A stretch of 54,605 bases of DNA from DATMFV01 sp964651005. GTDB lineage: Bacteria > Verrucomicrobiota > Verrucomicrobiia > Chthoniobacterales > Chthoniobacteraceae. Shown one piece after another: positions 1-8,411 of the stretch. The position numbers and the translations under genes are program-made. The notes under the pieces are model-generated. The model worked only from the letters and a program-made list of their open reading frames with translations. It did not search any database and was not told the origin of the DNA. The stretch is taken from NCBI GenBank assembly GCA_964651005.1, contig CAZYVL010000002.1, positions 1-54,605 of the forward strand, read 5' to 3'. Every line of letters begins with the position of its first letter. The first letter of the stretch is position 1.

Positions 1-1160
1 TCGTCGATAACGACGGCGATCTTGATCTCCGAGGTGGAGATCATCTGGATGTTGATGTCCGCTTTGCTTAGCGCCGCGAAGAGCTTCGCGGCGACGCCCG
101 AGTGCGAGCGCATCCCGATGCCGACGACGCTCAGCTTCGCAATGCCGTCGCGGGCGACGAGATCGCTCCCGAGCTCGCAGACGAGCGATTCCAGGCTCTT
201 GCGCGCCTTGGGGAGTTCGTCCTTGTTGAGCGTGAAGGAAATATCGGTGCTGCCCGCCAGCGAGACGTTCTGGACGATCATATCGACGATGATCCCCGCT
301 TCGGCGATGGCGTTGAAAAGGCGCGAGGCGGTCCCGGGCGTATCGGCCACGCTGGTGATGGTGACTTTGGCCTGATTGCGCTCGATGGAAACGCCACGGA
401 TGACGACTTGCTCCATGCTCATGGTTTCTTCTTTGACGAGGGTTCCCGGATGGTTGTTGAACGAACTGCGCACCTCGAAGGGCACGGCGAATTTTTTGGC
501 GAACTCGACGGAACGCGACTGCATGACCTTGGAGCCGGAACTGGCCATTTCCAGCATTTCGTCATAGGAAATCTCGTCGAGCTTGCAGGCATTCTTCACG
601 ATGCGCGGGTCGCACGTGTAGACCCCCTCCACATCGGTGAAGATCTGGCAGAGATCGGCCTTCACGGCGGCGGCGATCGCGATGGCGGTCAGGTCCGAGC
701 CGCCCCGGCCGAGCGTGGTGGTCTGCCCCTGGTCGGTCTCGCCCTGGAACCCGGCCACGACGACGATGTTCCCTTCATCGAGAAAGCGGTGGATCGTTCG
801 CGGGCTGAGGTTGCGGATCTTCGCCCGGGTGTGCCCGCCGTCCGTCATGATCCCCGCTTGCGCGCCGGTGAGCGAGACGGCCTTGTGCCCGAGGCTGTGG
901 ATCGCCATCGCGGTGAGCGCGATGGTGGTCTGTTCGCCCGTGGCCAGCAGCACGTCCATCTCCCGTTCGGGCGGCGTCGCTTCGGGGCAGACATCGCGGG
1001 AGAGCTTGATGAGGGCGTCGGTGACGCCCGACATGGCCGAGACGACGACGATCACCTGGTGCCCCTCTTGCCGCGTGGCGACGACGCGCCGGGCGACGTT
1101 GAGGATGCGGGCCGGGTCGCCCACGGAGGTGCCGCCGTATTTCTGGACGATAAGACTCAT
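1..1160 (-). CDS. lysC: Aspartate kinase (C-terminus off the window)
   Basis: Phosphorylates aspartate, the first step to lysine, threonine, methionine and diaminopimelate. The reading frame starts at the ATG at 1158-1160 and is open to the window edge, giving about 386 residues. The family is usually near 405, so roughly 20 C-terminal residues are missing. The N-terminus has the family signature KYGGTSVGD (residues 7-15). The middle has the nucleotide-binding stretch FTDVEGVYTCDPR. The C-terminal part contains two ACT-domain segments, the second ending in INIQMISTSEIKIAVVID, typical of lysine/threonine-feedback-regulated enzymes. Only 14 bases separate the start codon from the scaffold gap, so its promoter or leader cannot be seen. 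The family call is secure; the type of feedback inhibition is inference. Confidence 0.96.
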   Translation of the reverse strand, partial: MSLIVQKYGGTSVGDPARILNVARRVVATRQEGHQVIVVVSAMSGVTDALIKLSRDVCPEATPPEREMDVLLATGEQTTIALTAMAIHSLGHKAVSLTGAQAGIMTDGGHTRAKIRNLSPRTIHRFLDEGNIVVVAGFQGETDQGQTTTLGRGGSDLTAIAIAAAVKADLCQIFTDVEGVYTCDPRIVKNACKLDEISYDEMLEMASSGSKVMQSRSVEFAKKFAVPFEVRSSFNNHPGTLVKEETMSMEQVVIRGVSIERNQAKVTITSVADTPGTASRLFNAIAEAGIIVDMIVQNVSLAGSTDISFTLNKDELPKARKSLESLVCELGSDLVARDGIAKLSVVGIGMRSHSGVAAKLFAALSKADINIQMISTSEIKIAVVID

Positions 1161-1174
1161 GCGGGAAGGGCGGG

Positions 1175-1274
1175 NNNNNNNNNNNNNNNNNNNNNNNNNN
1201 NNNNNNNNNNNNNNNNNNNNNNNNNNNNNNNNNNNNNNNNNNNNNNNNNNNNNNNNNNNNNNNNNNNNNNNNNN
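1175..1274. other. Scaffold gap of 100 N
   Basis: Exactly 100 unknown bases, a conventional placeholder for a gap of unknown length. It separates lysC from the 3' end of the glycosyltransferase/kinase-like gene. The two minus-strand frames on its sides happen to be in register, but this means nothing because the true gap length is unknown. Confidence 0.98.
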
Positions 1275-2918
1275 TTTCACCACGGCGCGAGGCTTGAAAT
1301 CTCCATCGAAAACGAGAAAGACGAGCCGTTGCCCGGGAGCGTTGGGGTTGCCCGCGAGCATCCCCCAGACGGGGAGCGTTCCCGGGGGCTGCCCGACAAG
1401 ACCGGCCATGAAACGCACAAACGGCGCGGCGGGGTCCACGGCGAGCGGGAGACTGGGCAGCGGGAACGGCAGCCGCCACTGCAGCCCGGCGGCGAGAAGC
1501 GTCTTGAGCAGCCGGGCGGCGGGCCGCTGGGCCGGGTAGAGCGCCAGCGCGGCGCAGGCCGCCGCGGATTCCGCAGGAAGAAAAAGGAACGGACGCCCGC
1601 CTTTTCGCAAAAAGCGGACCTCGCAATCCCGGCTGCCGCCCCCAAAGAGCGATTTCCAGGCCAACCCGGGCTGGGTCCCCAACATTCCTTCCCCCCGGTT
1701 CACCGCGTCATAGAGGGCGTTCATCCGGTCGCCCTGCCGATTCCATTCGTAGTCTTGCAAGACCTTTTCGCGCGCGGTCCGGCCATGCTCCGCGACGTTT
1801 TCCCGCGAGCGATGGTAAAACTCCATCGCCTTCGCGAGACCGGCGACGGTTTCCTGGCGTGTCTTGACCGGGACGCGGATTCCGCAGTGAGGCCCGACCG
1901 AGAGGGCGGGGCCGCCGCAATCCAGGCAAATCACCGGAAGCCCCTGGGCCATCGCTTCAATGACGGCAAAGCCGCCGGAATCGTGAAGCCCCGCGAAAAG
2001 AAAGACGTGGTAGGAGCCATAGGCGGCGAGAACGTTCTCCCTGGGCTGGCGGCCCTCAAATCGGACCCGGTCGTCAAGTTTCAGCGTTGCAACGAGCTTT
2101 TCGAGATCCTTCCGCGCCGGGCCTTCGCCAAAGAGCGTCAGGGTGGCATCGGTTTCGGAAAGCGCCAGCGCTTCGAGAGCCAGATCGATTCCTTTGAGCG
2201 GAACAAGGCCGCCGACGAAGAGGAAACGCAACGGCCCTTGCGGAGGGGTCAACGCTTCGCTGGAGATCAAGCGCCGTTCGATGCCGATGGTGGGAAAGAG
2301 ATGGGTCGCGATGCCATGTCGCGCGAAAGCCGCTTCCGTTTCGCGCGTGGAGACGAGGACCGCCGCGGAATCCCGCGCCCTCCGGCTTAGGCGATTGGAG
2401 CAGGTGCTTTCCAGGGTGTTGCTGAGATTGCGGACAATCTCATAAGCGGCGCCCGCCAGATCCCGGCGCGGCAGGAGATGGCGCGAGATCGATTCCATAC
2501 CGCCGATCGGTCCCCAGATCGCCGGGATGCCATGCCCCCAGATCGCGGCGGGGTAGCGATAGGCCGCGAAGGTGAGGTGGTGCAGAAGCTCGAACGGTTC
2601 CCGGCGATGCGCCCCGGCGATCAACGAACGGACGCCGCGTTGCCAGAAGTAATAGTAAACGCGGTGAATGCGCAGACGCTTCTTGAGCGCCAGCCAGAGG
2701 GGCTTGAGATCGTAGTAAAGAAATTGCGGGTGAGGAGCGCCGGGGGGGAGATCGCGGAGGCCCTGCTCGATGCCCGGACGATTGTTGCTCCGGGTAACGA
2801 CGGTCACATCGTGAAATCGTGCCATCTGGAGCGCCCATTGCCAGCCCACCTCCGGTTCGGACCCTTTGTACGGTTCGCAAGCGTAGGCGGAGATGAGGAC
2901 ACGGAGGCGTCGGTTCAT
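1275..2918 (-). CDS. GT4 glycosyltransferase fused in frame to a kinase-like domain (3' end in gap)
   Basis: Starts at the ATG at 2916-2918 and stays open for 548 codons into the gap. Residues 1-405 form a family-4 (GT-B) glycosyltransferase. Visible parts are an N-terminal SAYACEPYKGSEPEVGW, a GPIGG loop at about 136-140, the FVGGLVPLKGID strand at about 234-245, and the donor-site segment SGGFAVIEAMAQGLPVI at about 314-330. It probably adds a sugar to a cell-surface glycan at the cytoplasmic membrane. From about residue 411 the sequence no longer looks like a glycosyltransferase. It ends with strands resembling the N-lobe of aminoglycoside-phosphotransferase-like kinases (PGQRLVFLVFDGDF, then a PRAVVK strand whose Lys could be the ATP-binding lysine). 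A separate gene starting at the ATG at 1683-1685 is the alternative, but no stop codon separates the two parts. Confidence 0.85.
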
Positions 2919-2924
2919 CGGGTG

Positions 2925-3584
2925 TCAGCGGGGTTGGGCCGCAGGCGGGTTCAAGTAAGCCAGGACCTTGGCGGCGATCTCATCCGCGATTTCATCGGGC
3001 ATCCTGCTGCAATCGACCGTTTGGTAAGCCGGGAGGTCGCGCGGCACGGCGCCATACCGCTCCAGCAGGCCCTTGAGCGTCTCCAGGGGGACCTCCCGCT
3101 TCCGCGCGTAGAGCATCGCCGCGTCGCCGGTGAGGATGAAACCGAGATCGGGCTGGGGAACAAGGGCGCAAACCTTTTGCAGAAATCCGGGGCGCAGGCC
3201 GAAGCGGTAGCGGCGCGGATCGCACGCCATATCCGGGGCATAGCGGTCGAAGAGCACCAGCCGCCCTTGCGCCTTTGCCTTGCGGATCGGAAAAGAGCCG
3301 AGCCAGTAGTCCGCCAGATAGTAAAGGAGCCGGGCCAGGCTCAGGACGAACCCGTGCGGCGGCTTCCCATGCGGATCGGTTGTGGGAGCGTTGGTGGCCT
3401 TTCGCGCTCCGGCGGCGACTCCGGCGTCGGAAAAGAGTTTGGGCCGCCAGTGGTAGGAGTCGATCCCCGAAAAATGCGGTTCAAGCCGCGCCTGCAAAAG
3501 GGGCAGGAGCGTTGACTTGCCGGACCCGTCGGGTCCCAGCAGGACGAGATGGAGCCCCTGATTTTGTTTCGAGCCGTTACGCAT
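2925..3584 (-). CDS. Thymidylate-kinase-like P-loop protein
   Basis: A 219-residue P-loop kinase of the thymidylate-kinase-like superfamily. The Walker A motif GPDGSGKST lies at residues 17-25, preceded by the hydrophobic strand LHLVLLG. A later FDRYAPD fits the DR(Y/H) motif of TMK-type enzymes. I chose the ATG at 3582-3584, which overlaps the upstream stop by one base (TGATG); a TTG one codon upstream is also possible. It sits inside a polysaccharide cluster next to a nucleotidyltransferase-like gene and a kinase-like domain, so it more likely phosphorylates a glycan precursor or lipid-linked substrate than dTMP. That role is inference from context. The six-base spacing to the glycosyltransferase gene implies one operon. 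Confidence 0.8.
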   Translation of the reverse strand: MRNGSKQNQGLHLVLLGPDGSGKSTLLPLLQARLEPHFSGIDSYHWRPKLFSDAGVAAGARKATNAPTTDPHGKPPHGFVLSLARLLYYLADYWLGSFPIRKAKAQGRLVLFDRYAPDMACDPRRYRFGLRPGFLQKVCALVPQPDLGFILTGDAAMLYARKREVPLETLKGLLERYGAVPRDLPAYQTVDCSRMPDEIADEIAAKVLAYLNPPAAQPR

Positions 3585-4588
3585 CAAAGTTTCTTCTTCA
3601 AAAGGTCACGAATTTTTCGCGCGGCATCCTCCGCCGATCCCGCTTGGGCGTCCACCAAAAGATCCGGGCGGGGCGAAGCGGGCTGGCGGGACGGGGTCAC
3701 GCGGATCAGAAGAAAATTGCGGGCTTTGAGCCTCCAGACCATCCATTTCAGCCGCCAGCCGACCAGGTCGCCGCGCAAAATCTTTGTTGCGCCAAAGAAC
3801 GATCCGATCTCGTCCGTAAGCGGTTGGATGATCTCTTTGCCCATGTCCGGTTCGGACGCGGCGATGTGGACATGCAGCCCCGGCGGATTCAGGTGAACGC
3901 GCAGCTCGTGGCCCCAATAACGGATCTGCGCCGCGAGCGCGCGAAGCGGGTTTTTTCGAAGCGTATACCGCTTCAAAGCCTTCCGCAGCCTTGCCGCCAA
4001 GCGCCGTTGATCGTCGGCGGCCGCAGGGAAGCAATCCGGCGTCGCAACAAGATCGAAGGCGGCGTTGGAGCTTTCTTCAAAAATGCGCCGTTCTTCCTTG
4101 TCGGCGAGGAGCGTGGCGATGCGATTGCGATAGGTTTCGCGAAAAGAGCTTCCCCAGAGCAGGCCGATCACCGCGAGGCTGAGGGCCTCGTGGGCGGGGC
4201 GGGGAACCGGGTAACGGTTGTGGCGCTGCTTTTCTTCAAGGACCTGTTTTTCCTCCAGAAACCGCAGGCCGTGCCAGGTGAAGGCTCCCGGATAAAAGTC
4301 GATGTGGATAAAATCCTGCTCCGATCCTCCGACGGCAAACCACATCGCCCTGAAATAGGATCGTTCGTGCAGGTGAAGGATTTTTCCGCCTGCTTCGTTG
4401 AGAACATCTGCAAAAATCGCAATCGCCTCTCGCAACTGGCCGAAGGGGATATAAATGTCCAGGTCGTTTCCGATTCTTGCCGGAAAATCCTCATAGTTCC
4501 GCAGCAGCAGCCACTGAACCCCCCGCTCGTCGAAACGCCCGAAGAGGCACTCGAAAAAGCTCTGCTCTTTTTCTGAAAGGTTTTTCAT
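3584..4588 (-). CDS. Nucleotidyltransferase-like hypothetical protein
   Basis: A soluble protein of 334 residues with no signal peptide or membrane segments. Near residues 27-48 the segment LLLRNYEDFP followed by GNDLDIYI resembles the G-x-DxD entry of minimal nucleotidyltransferase folds, where paired acidic residues bind metal. The rest, including LLWGSSFRETYRNRI, is not recognised. It overlaps the acyltransferase stop by four bases upstream and the thymidylate-kinase-like start by one base downstream, so all three are probably translationally coupled. Its position suggests nucleotidyl or phosphoryl transfer in surface-glycan assembly. The fold is a moderate inference and the substrate is unknown. 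Confidence 0.6.
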   Translation of the reverse strand: MKNLSEKEQSFFECLFGRFDERGVQWLLLRNYEDFPARIGNDLDIYIPFGQLREAIAIFADVLNEAGGKILHLHERSYFRAMWFAVGGSEQDFIHIDFYPGAFTWHGLRFLEEKQVLEEKQRHNRYPVPRPAHEALSLAVIGLLWGSSFRETYRNRIATLLADKEERRIFEESSNAAFDLVATPDCFPAAADDQRRLAARLRKALKRYTLRKNPLRALAAQIRYWGHELRVHLNPPGLHVHIAASEPDMGKEIIQPLTDEIGSFFGATKILRGDLVGWRLKWMVWRLKARNFLLIRVTPSRQPASPRPDLLVDAQAGSAEDAARKIRDLLKKKL

Positions 4589-5676
4589 AGTGAACCCGAG
4601 CGAGGCGACGGAAACAAAAGATTTCGAATTTTCTTTCTGCCCGGAGTTTCAATGAACCTGAACACAATCCACGAGAGAAAAACGGTGATAATGAAAACGG
4701 CTAAAGCGGCCCCAATTTGAACCGGGCGGCTCCAGTGGGTGAGCGGAACTCCAAAGACCAACGGAGCCGCTGCCTTGAGGTATCGCAAAAGAAGATTATG
4801 GAAGAGGTAAAATGAAAAGCTGATTTCCCCTCCGATCACCACCAGGGGGGACGTCAGGAGCGGCATCGAAACATTCAGCCTATTGAGATTGGCGACAATG
4901 AAGATGAAGGCTGCCGAAATCGTTCCGTAAAGAAGGAAGCTTAGAGTCGTTATGGCGGGAACGGCCTTGAACACAAGAGGCGATAAAATCATTGCTGAAA
5001 TCAGCGTCATGGCGAACAAAGCAGCTACGTTAGGGGCGCGCCCCAGCCTTTCCGCAAAAAGGCAGCGCGTATATGCCAGCCCCATCGTCATCCCTATGAA
5101 AAATTCGAAGAGCCGTTGGGGAGGGTATCGGTGAGGGGTGAAATGGGGCGGCGCGATAAAGCCGTTGTAGAAAAGGACCGCCGCCAAGGAGAAAAGGCAT
5201 ACCCCGAAGGTGCGCCGCAAGCTTCCCCGGGTCAGGAAAAGGGTGACGATTGGAAAGCAGACGTAGAAAAACGCCTCAACCGAGAGGGTCCAGCCCACAT
5301 CGTTGAATCGTCCACTCAGCGGGAGGGAAAAGCCCTGGAGGAGCAGGATCTGCGACAGGAATGCCAGGATGCCATTGCCTTTCCGGGCCACCAACTCGAT
5401 GGGAATTGCCGCAAGAACGCCCAAAAGGTACGCGGGATAGATGCGCGCGAACCGTGCGGTATAGAACTCGCGAAATCCGCACCGGCTCACAGGGTAGTTG
5501 ATGGTGAGGACAAAGCCGCTCAAGACGAAAAATAGCGAGACACCCATATGGCCGAGTTCGGATATGATGTCCTGCCATCCTGAAGTCAGGCCGAAGTAGT
5601 TGAAATGGTAAGTATGAGCCAGGAATACCATTGCGGCTGCATACCATCTGAGACCAGTAAGGGATTTCAGGTGCAT
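4585..5676 (-). CDS. Acyltransferase 3 family membrane protein (OafA/YrhL-like)
   Basis: An integral membrane acyltransferase that typically O-acetylates sugars of O-antigen or exopolysaccharide. The N-terminus reads LKSLTGLRWYAAAMVFLAHTYHF, with the family's R-x10-H pattern in the first membrane helix. GHMGVSLFFVLSGFVLTINYP, the second hallmark, follows. About ten hydrophobic segments run through the 363 residues, and the end is a short basic tail (PGRKKIRNLLF). Length is normal for the family. The ATG at 5674-5676 lies inside the preceding GT2 gene (10-base overlap), and the 3' end overlaps the next gene by four bases. The acyl group and acceptor cannot be read from sequence. Confidence 0.88.
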   Translation of the reverse strand: MHLKSLTGLRWYAAAMVFLAHTYHFNYFGLTSGWQDIISELGHMGVSLFFVLSGFVLTINYPVSRCGFREFYTARFARIYPAYLLGVLAAIPIELVARKGNGILAFLSQILLLQGFSLPLSGRFNDVGWTLSVEAFFYVCFPIVTLFLTRGSLRRTFGVCLFSLAAVLFYNGFIAPPHFTPHRYPPQRLFEFFIGMTMGLAYTRCLFAERLGRAPNVAALFAMTLISAMILSPLVFKAVPAITTLSFLLYGTISAAFIFIVANLNRLNVSMPLLTSPLVVIGGEISFSFYLFHNLLLRYLKAAAPLVFGVPLTHWSRPVQIGAALAVFIITVFLSWIVFRFIETPGRKKIRNLLFPSPRSGSL

Positions 5677-6632
5677 CGAGACGAAGGAACAGCGGTTTCG
5701 GCCGGTTTGGAAAATACCTGCGCGAAGGCTCGCTTCAGCGAATAGGCAGGATTGAGCAAGGTGGAGAGGCCGAAATGGAGCAGGCAGGAGAGTTTTTTCT
5801 TCTCTGCGTACGCCAGGCCTGCCTTGCGGTAATGAAGCTGGCTCAAATCATCCAGGTATTGTCTCAAGCGTTTGAGAAAAGCGGCCCGCCGCTGGCTGGC
5901 AAGGAATTCCTCGAAGGTGGGAAGGGGAAGCTTCTCCAGTCTGGCTCTCTGCCGGGAGCGGACAAAACGCGAAAACTGCCGCATTTTCATGAAGCGGTTC
6001 ATCGTCACGCTGGTGGAATGGATGCGGTAGAGCATCAGCGGTTCGGGAATCGCAATGACCGGGCCGAACTCGGCCATCCGGTCAAAAAGCTCCATGTCCT
6101 CCGTTCCGTCGAAACGGGAATCGTAGCGACCCGCTTTTTCCCAGATCTCTTTTTTGATGAAAGCGGAGGGATGCGCCACCATCACGGCTCGTGCGTGGCG
6201 CCGCAGGTCGCAGAATTCGGCTTCGCTGGCCGGGCCCGTCTTTGAAAGGCCGAGAACGCGCTCTTGGGCATCGACGTGATAAAGGTGACAACCCCATACG
6301 ACGACCCCGGGGTTCTCCAGGCTCGCCTTGAACTGCCTTTCAAGGCGGGCGGGCAGAGCCACGTCGTCGGCGTGCATGATGGCGATCCAGGGGTGGACCG
6401 CCTGCTCGATGCCGAGGTTCAGCGCGGCGCTGATTCCGTTGTGCGCTCCGTCGATCATGCGGATGCGGGAATCCTGCGCGGCCAATTCCTCGACAATGGC
6501 CCCTGTATCGTCGGTTGAGCCGTCGTTGACGACGATCAGCTCGAACTCCTTGAGAGTCTGGTTCTGGATGCTCACGACCGCCTTCCGGATGAACCGGGAG
6601 GCGTTGTAGGCGGGAATGACGACGCTAACCAT
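5667..6632 (-). CDS. GT2 family glycosyltransferase
   Basis: A GT-A fold glycosyltransferase of 321 residues. The N-terminus MVSVVIPAYNASRFIRKAV, then VVNDGSTDDT at about 35-44 and the metal-binding MHADDVALPARLERQ near residue 90, are the classical GT2 signatures. The region WEKAGRYDSRFDGTEDMELFDR carries the E-D motif expected of the catalytic base. It has no membrane segments, so it probably works at the inner face of the membrane on an undecaprenyl-linked acceptor. It overlaps the acyltransferase start by ten bases and lies 33 bases downstream of the other GT2 gene. Sugar specificity is unknown. Confidence 0.9.
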   Translation of the reverse strand: MVSVVIPAYNASRFIRKAVVSIQNQTLKEFELIVVNDGSTDDTGAIVEELAAQDSRIRMIDGAHNGISAALNLGIEQAVHPWIAIMHADDVALPARLERQFKASLENPGVVVWGCHLYHVDAQERVLGLSKTGPASEAEFCDLRRHARAVMVAHPSAFIKKEIWEKAGRYDSRFDGTEDMELFDRMAEFGPVIAIPEPLMLYRIHSTSVTMNRFMKMRQFSRFVRSRQRARLEKLPLPTFEEFLASQRRAAFLKRLRQYLDDLSQLHYRKAGLAYAEKKKLSCLLHFGLSTLLNPAYSLKRAFAQVFSKPAETAVPSSRCT

Positions 6633-6665
6633 TGTGGGGCAAATCGGGCTTTGGGAGGGGGCGTC

Positions 6666-7475
6666 TCAGTAGCTGCCTTGCAGCCATTTCAGCACGAGTT
6701 TCTTGAAACGGTAATAACCCCACAAGGCGGCATCCACGACCGGATCGGCCATCGGATGCCGGAAAAGGGTGATCCCGTAGGCGCGCCGGATGGCGACACT
6801 TTCGGCAAGCTGGGCCTGGTATTTGTAAATCCCATCCATGCCGCGCATCAGGGCGTGGTTCATGCTGGTGTTGTATCCATGGAGCCGGAATTCAGCAAGG
6901 ATTTCGGGGATGTACTCGAAGCGCTTCCCCGCGCGCCCAAGCCGTGAGTAATACTCGCCGTCCATGACCACCTTGAACTTGATGTCGAGCAGGTGCCCCT
7001 CGTCGAGGATCGTCTTGCGCCGGAAGAAACAGGCGGTCGATCCGATGTAGGTGCCGTAATGGATCATCATCATCAGGTCGAAGGGGAAGATCTTCATCGC
7101 TTTGATGAATTCCCCCTTCTCGTTCACGAAATTCCACCCCCCGTAAATCACGTCCGCGTCGGGATGCGCCTCGGCAAACCGGGCGACCTTTTCCAGGGCG
7201 CCCGGCAGCAGGCGGTCGTCGGTGTTCAGCCACATCACCCAGTCGCCCGTTGCCTTGAGGAAGCCCTTGTTGATGGCGTCAGACATCCCCTTGTCCGGCT
7301 CGGAAACCCAGTCCAGGTGCGGATACTCCTTCAGGATCGAGAGCGTCTCATCAGTGGAACCGCCGTCGAAGAGGATGTGCTCGAGTTCAACGCCTTTCTG
7401 TTCCCGCACGCTTTCGATGCAGTCGCGGATAAAACGGCCATAGTTATAGCTGGCGGTGACGATGGAGAATTTCAC
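6666..7475 (-). CDS. GT2 family glycosyltransferase (WcaA-like)
   Basis: A 269-residue GT-A glycosyltransferase. Signatures are MKFSIVTASYNYGRFIRDCI at the N-terminus, FDGGSTDET at about 35-43, SEPDKGMSDAINKGF at about 58-72 and the metal-binding WLNTDD near residue 82. The short C-terminal region carries basic and aromatic residues (YRFKKLVLKW) that may touch the membrane. It begins at the ATG at 7473-7475, just 24 bases after the stop of the broken epimerase gene. It probably adds one sugar during assembly of the surface glycan encoded by this cluster; the donor is unknown. Confidence 0.9.
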   Translation of the reverse strand: MKFSIVTASYNYGRFIRDCIESVREQKGVELEHILFDGGSTDETLSILKEYPHLDWVSEPDKGMSDAINKGFLKATGDWVMWLNTDDRLLPGALEKVARFAEAHPDADVIYGGWNFVNEKGEFIKAMKIFPFDLMMMIHYGTYIGSTACFFRRKTILDEGHLLDIKFKVVMDGEYYSRLGRAGKRFEYIPEILAEFRLHGYNTSMNHALMRGMDGIYKYQAQLAESVAIRRAYGITLFRHPMADPVVDAALWGYYRFKKLVLKWLQGSY

Positions 7476-7499
7476 TTGGGAAAAAGGAAGGTTGCCCTT

Positions 7500-8301
7500 T
7501 TAGCGGCCGGCGATCTGGTTGTAAATCCACGCGTAGGTTTTTTCCATCCCCTCGCGCAGGCGGATGCCCGGCTCCCAGCCGAGGTGCTTTCGCAGCCGGG
7601 TGTTAGCGCAGCCGCGGCCCCGCACTCCCCCGGCGCGGCGAGATTATAGCGGCGCTTGAGCCGGACTCCGGCGATCTCTTCGACAAGGTCCACGAGGTGA
7701 TTGAACGTGACCGATTCGCCGCTGCCGAGGTTGAGGGGGGCGGGAACGTCGCTCGCGAGGATCTTCTGCGTCCCTTGCGCGCAGTCATCGACGTAGAGAA
7801 ACGAACGCCGCTGGCATCCGTTCCCCCCCAGATTTCGATTTCGTCGCTCCCCGAGAGCTTGGCCTCGATCACCTTGCGGCAGAGCACGGCGGGGCCTTTT
7901 TCGCGGTCTCCCCGGAAGGTGTCGTGCGGGCCGTAAACATTATGGTAGCGGGCCACGCCCGCTTCACGGGCCGCCAGCAGCAGATGCGTGTCGAGAAGCA
8001 CCGTCAGCATGCAACGCGCGCGGTGGTTTTCGAGAAACCCCATCCCGCCGGTATCGGCGGCCAGGTTGTAGACCGTCCGCGCCCCGGCCACGGCCTGGTG
8101 GCACGCCGCGATCCCACGAAGATCGAGCTGCCAGTTTTCCGCCTCGGGAAAGCATTGGTGCCACTGGCCGGGAGGCTTGATGTCCACCGCGCGAACGTGC
8201 GAATGGCCCTTCCTCAACAGATCGCGCACGAGATGGCCGCCAATGAAGCCCCCCGCCCCGGCGACAAGAACGGGGTTTTCGGATTCGGGCATCAAGGACA
8301 T
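7500..8301 (-). pseudogene. Broken GDP-mannose 3,5-epimerase-like NAD-dependent epimerase
   Basis: Starts normally at 8301 with an NAD-binding GAGGFIGGHLVRDLL and continues with NLAADTGGMGFLENH, as in GDP-mannose 3,5-epimerases. Three lesions follow. First, after AAREAGV (about 7955) the sequence jumps straight to ARYHNVYGPH, so about 50-60 residues are absent, including the SSSACVY serine and the YxxxK catalytic pair. Second, the seven-C run at 7823-7829 appears one base short: FLYVDDCAQGTQKILAS continues in another frame. Third, around 7618-7621 the frame shifts again before LRKHLGWEPGIRLREGMEK. The last frame ends at the TAA at 7500-7502. The frameshifts could be homopolymer errors, but the in-frame internal loss removes the active site, so the gene as written cannot make an active enzyme. 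Confidence 0.85.
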
Positions 8302-8411
8302 GAGAAAGCGCGGGAAAGAGGCGGGCGGGTACTGGTGGCCCTGCTTGCCGGAAAAATCCAGCGGTTTTCGGCTCCACTTTCGGCGGGATCGGTGTCAGCG
8401 TTTTCGCCACG

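Noticed and set aside
102..2390. A 762-codon plus-strand open frame crossing the gap
   Set aside because: It is antisense to lysC and the glycosyltransferase, crosses the N gap, and has a low-complexity composition typical of high-GC shadow frames.
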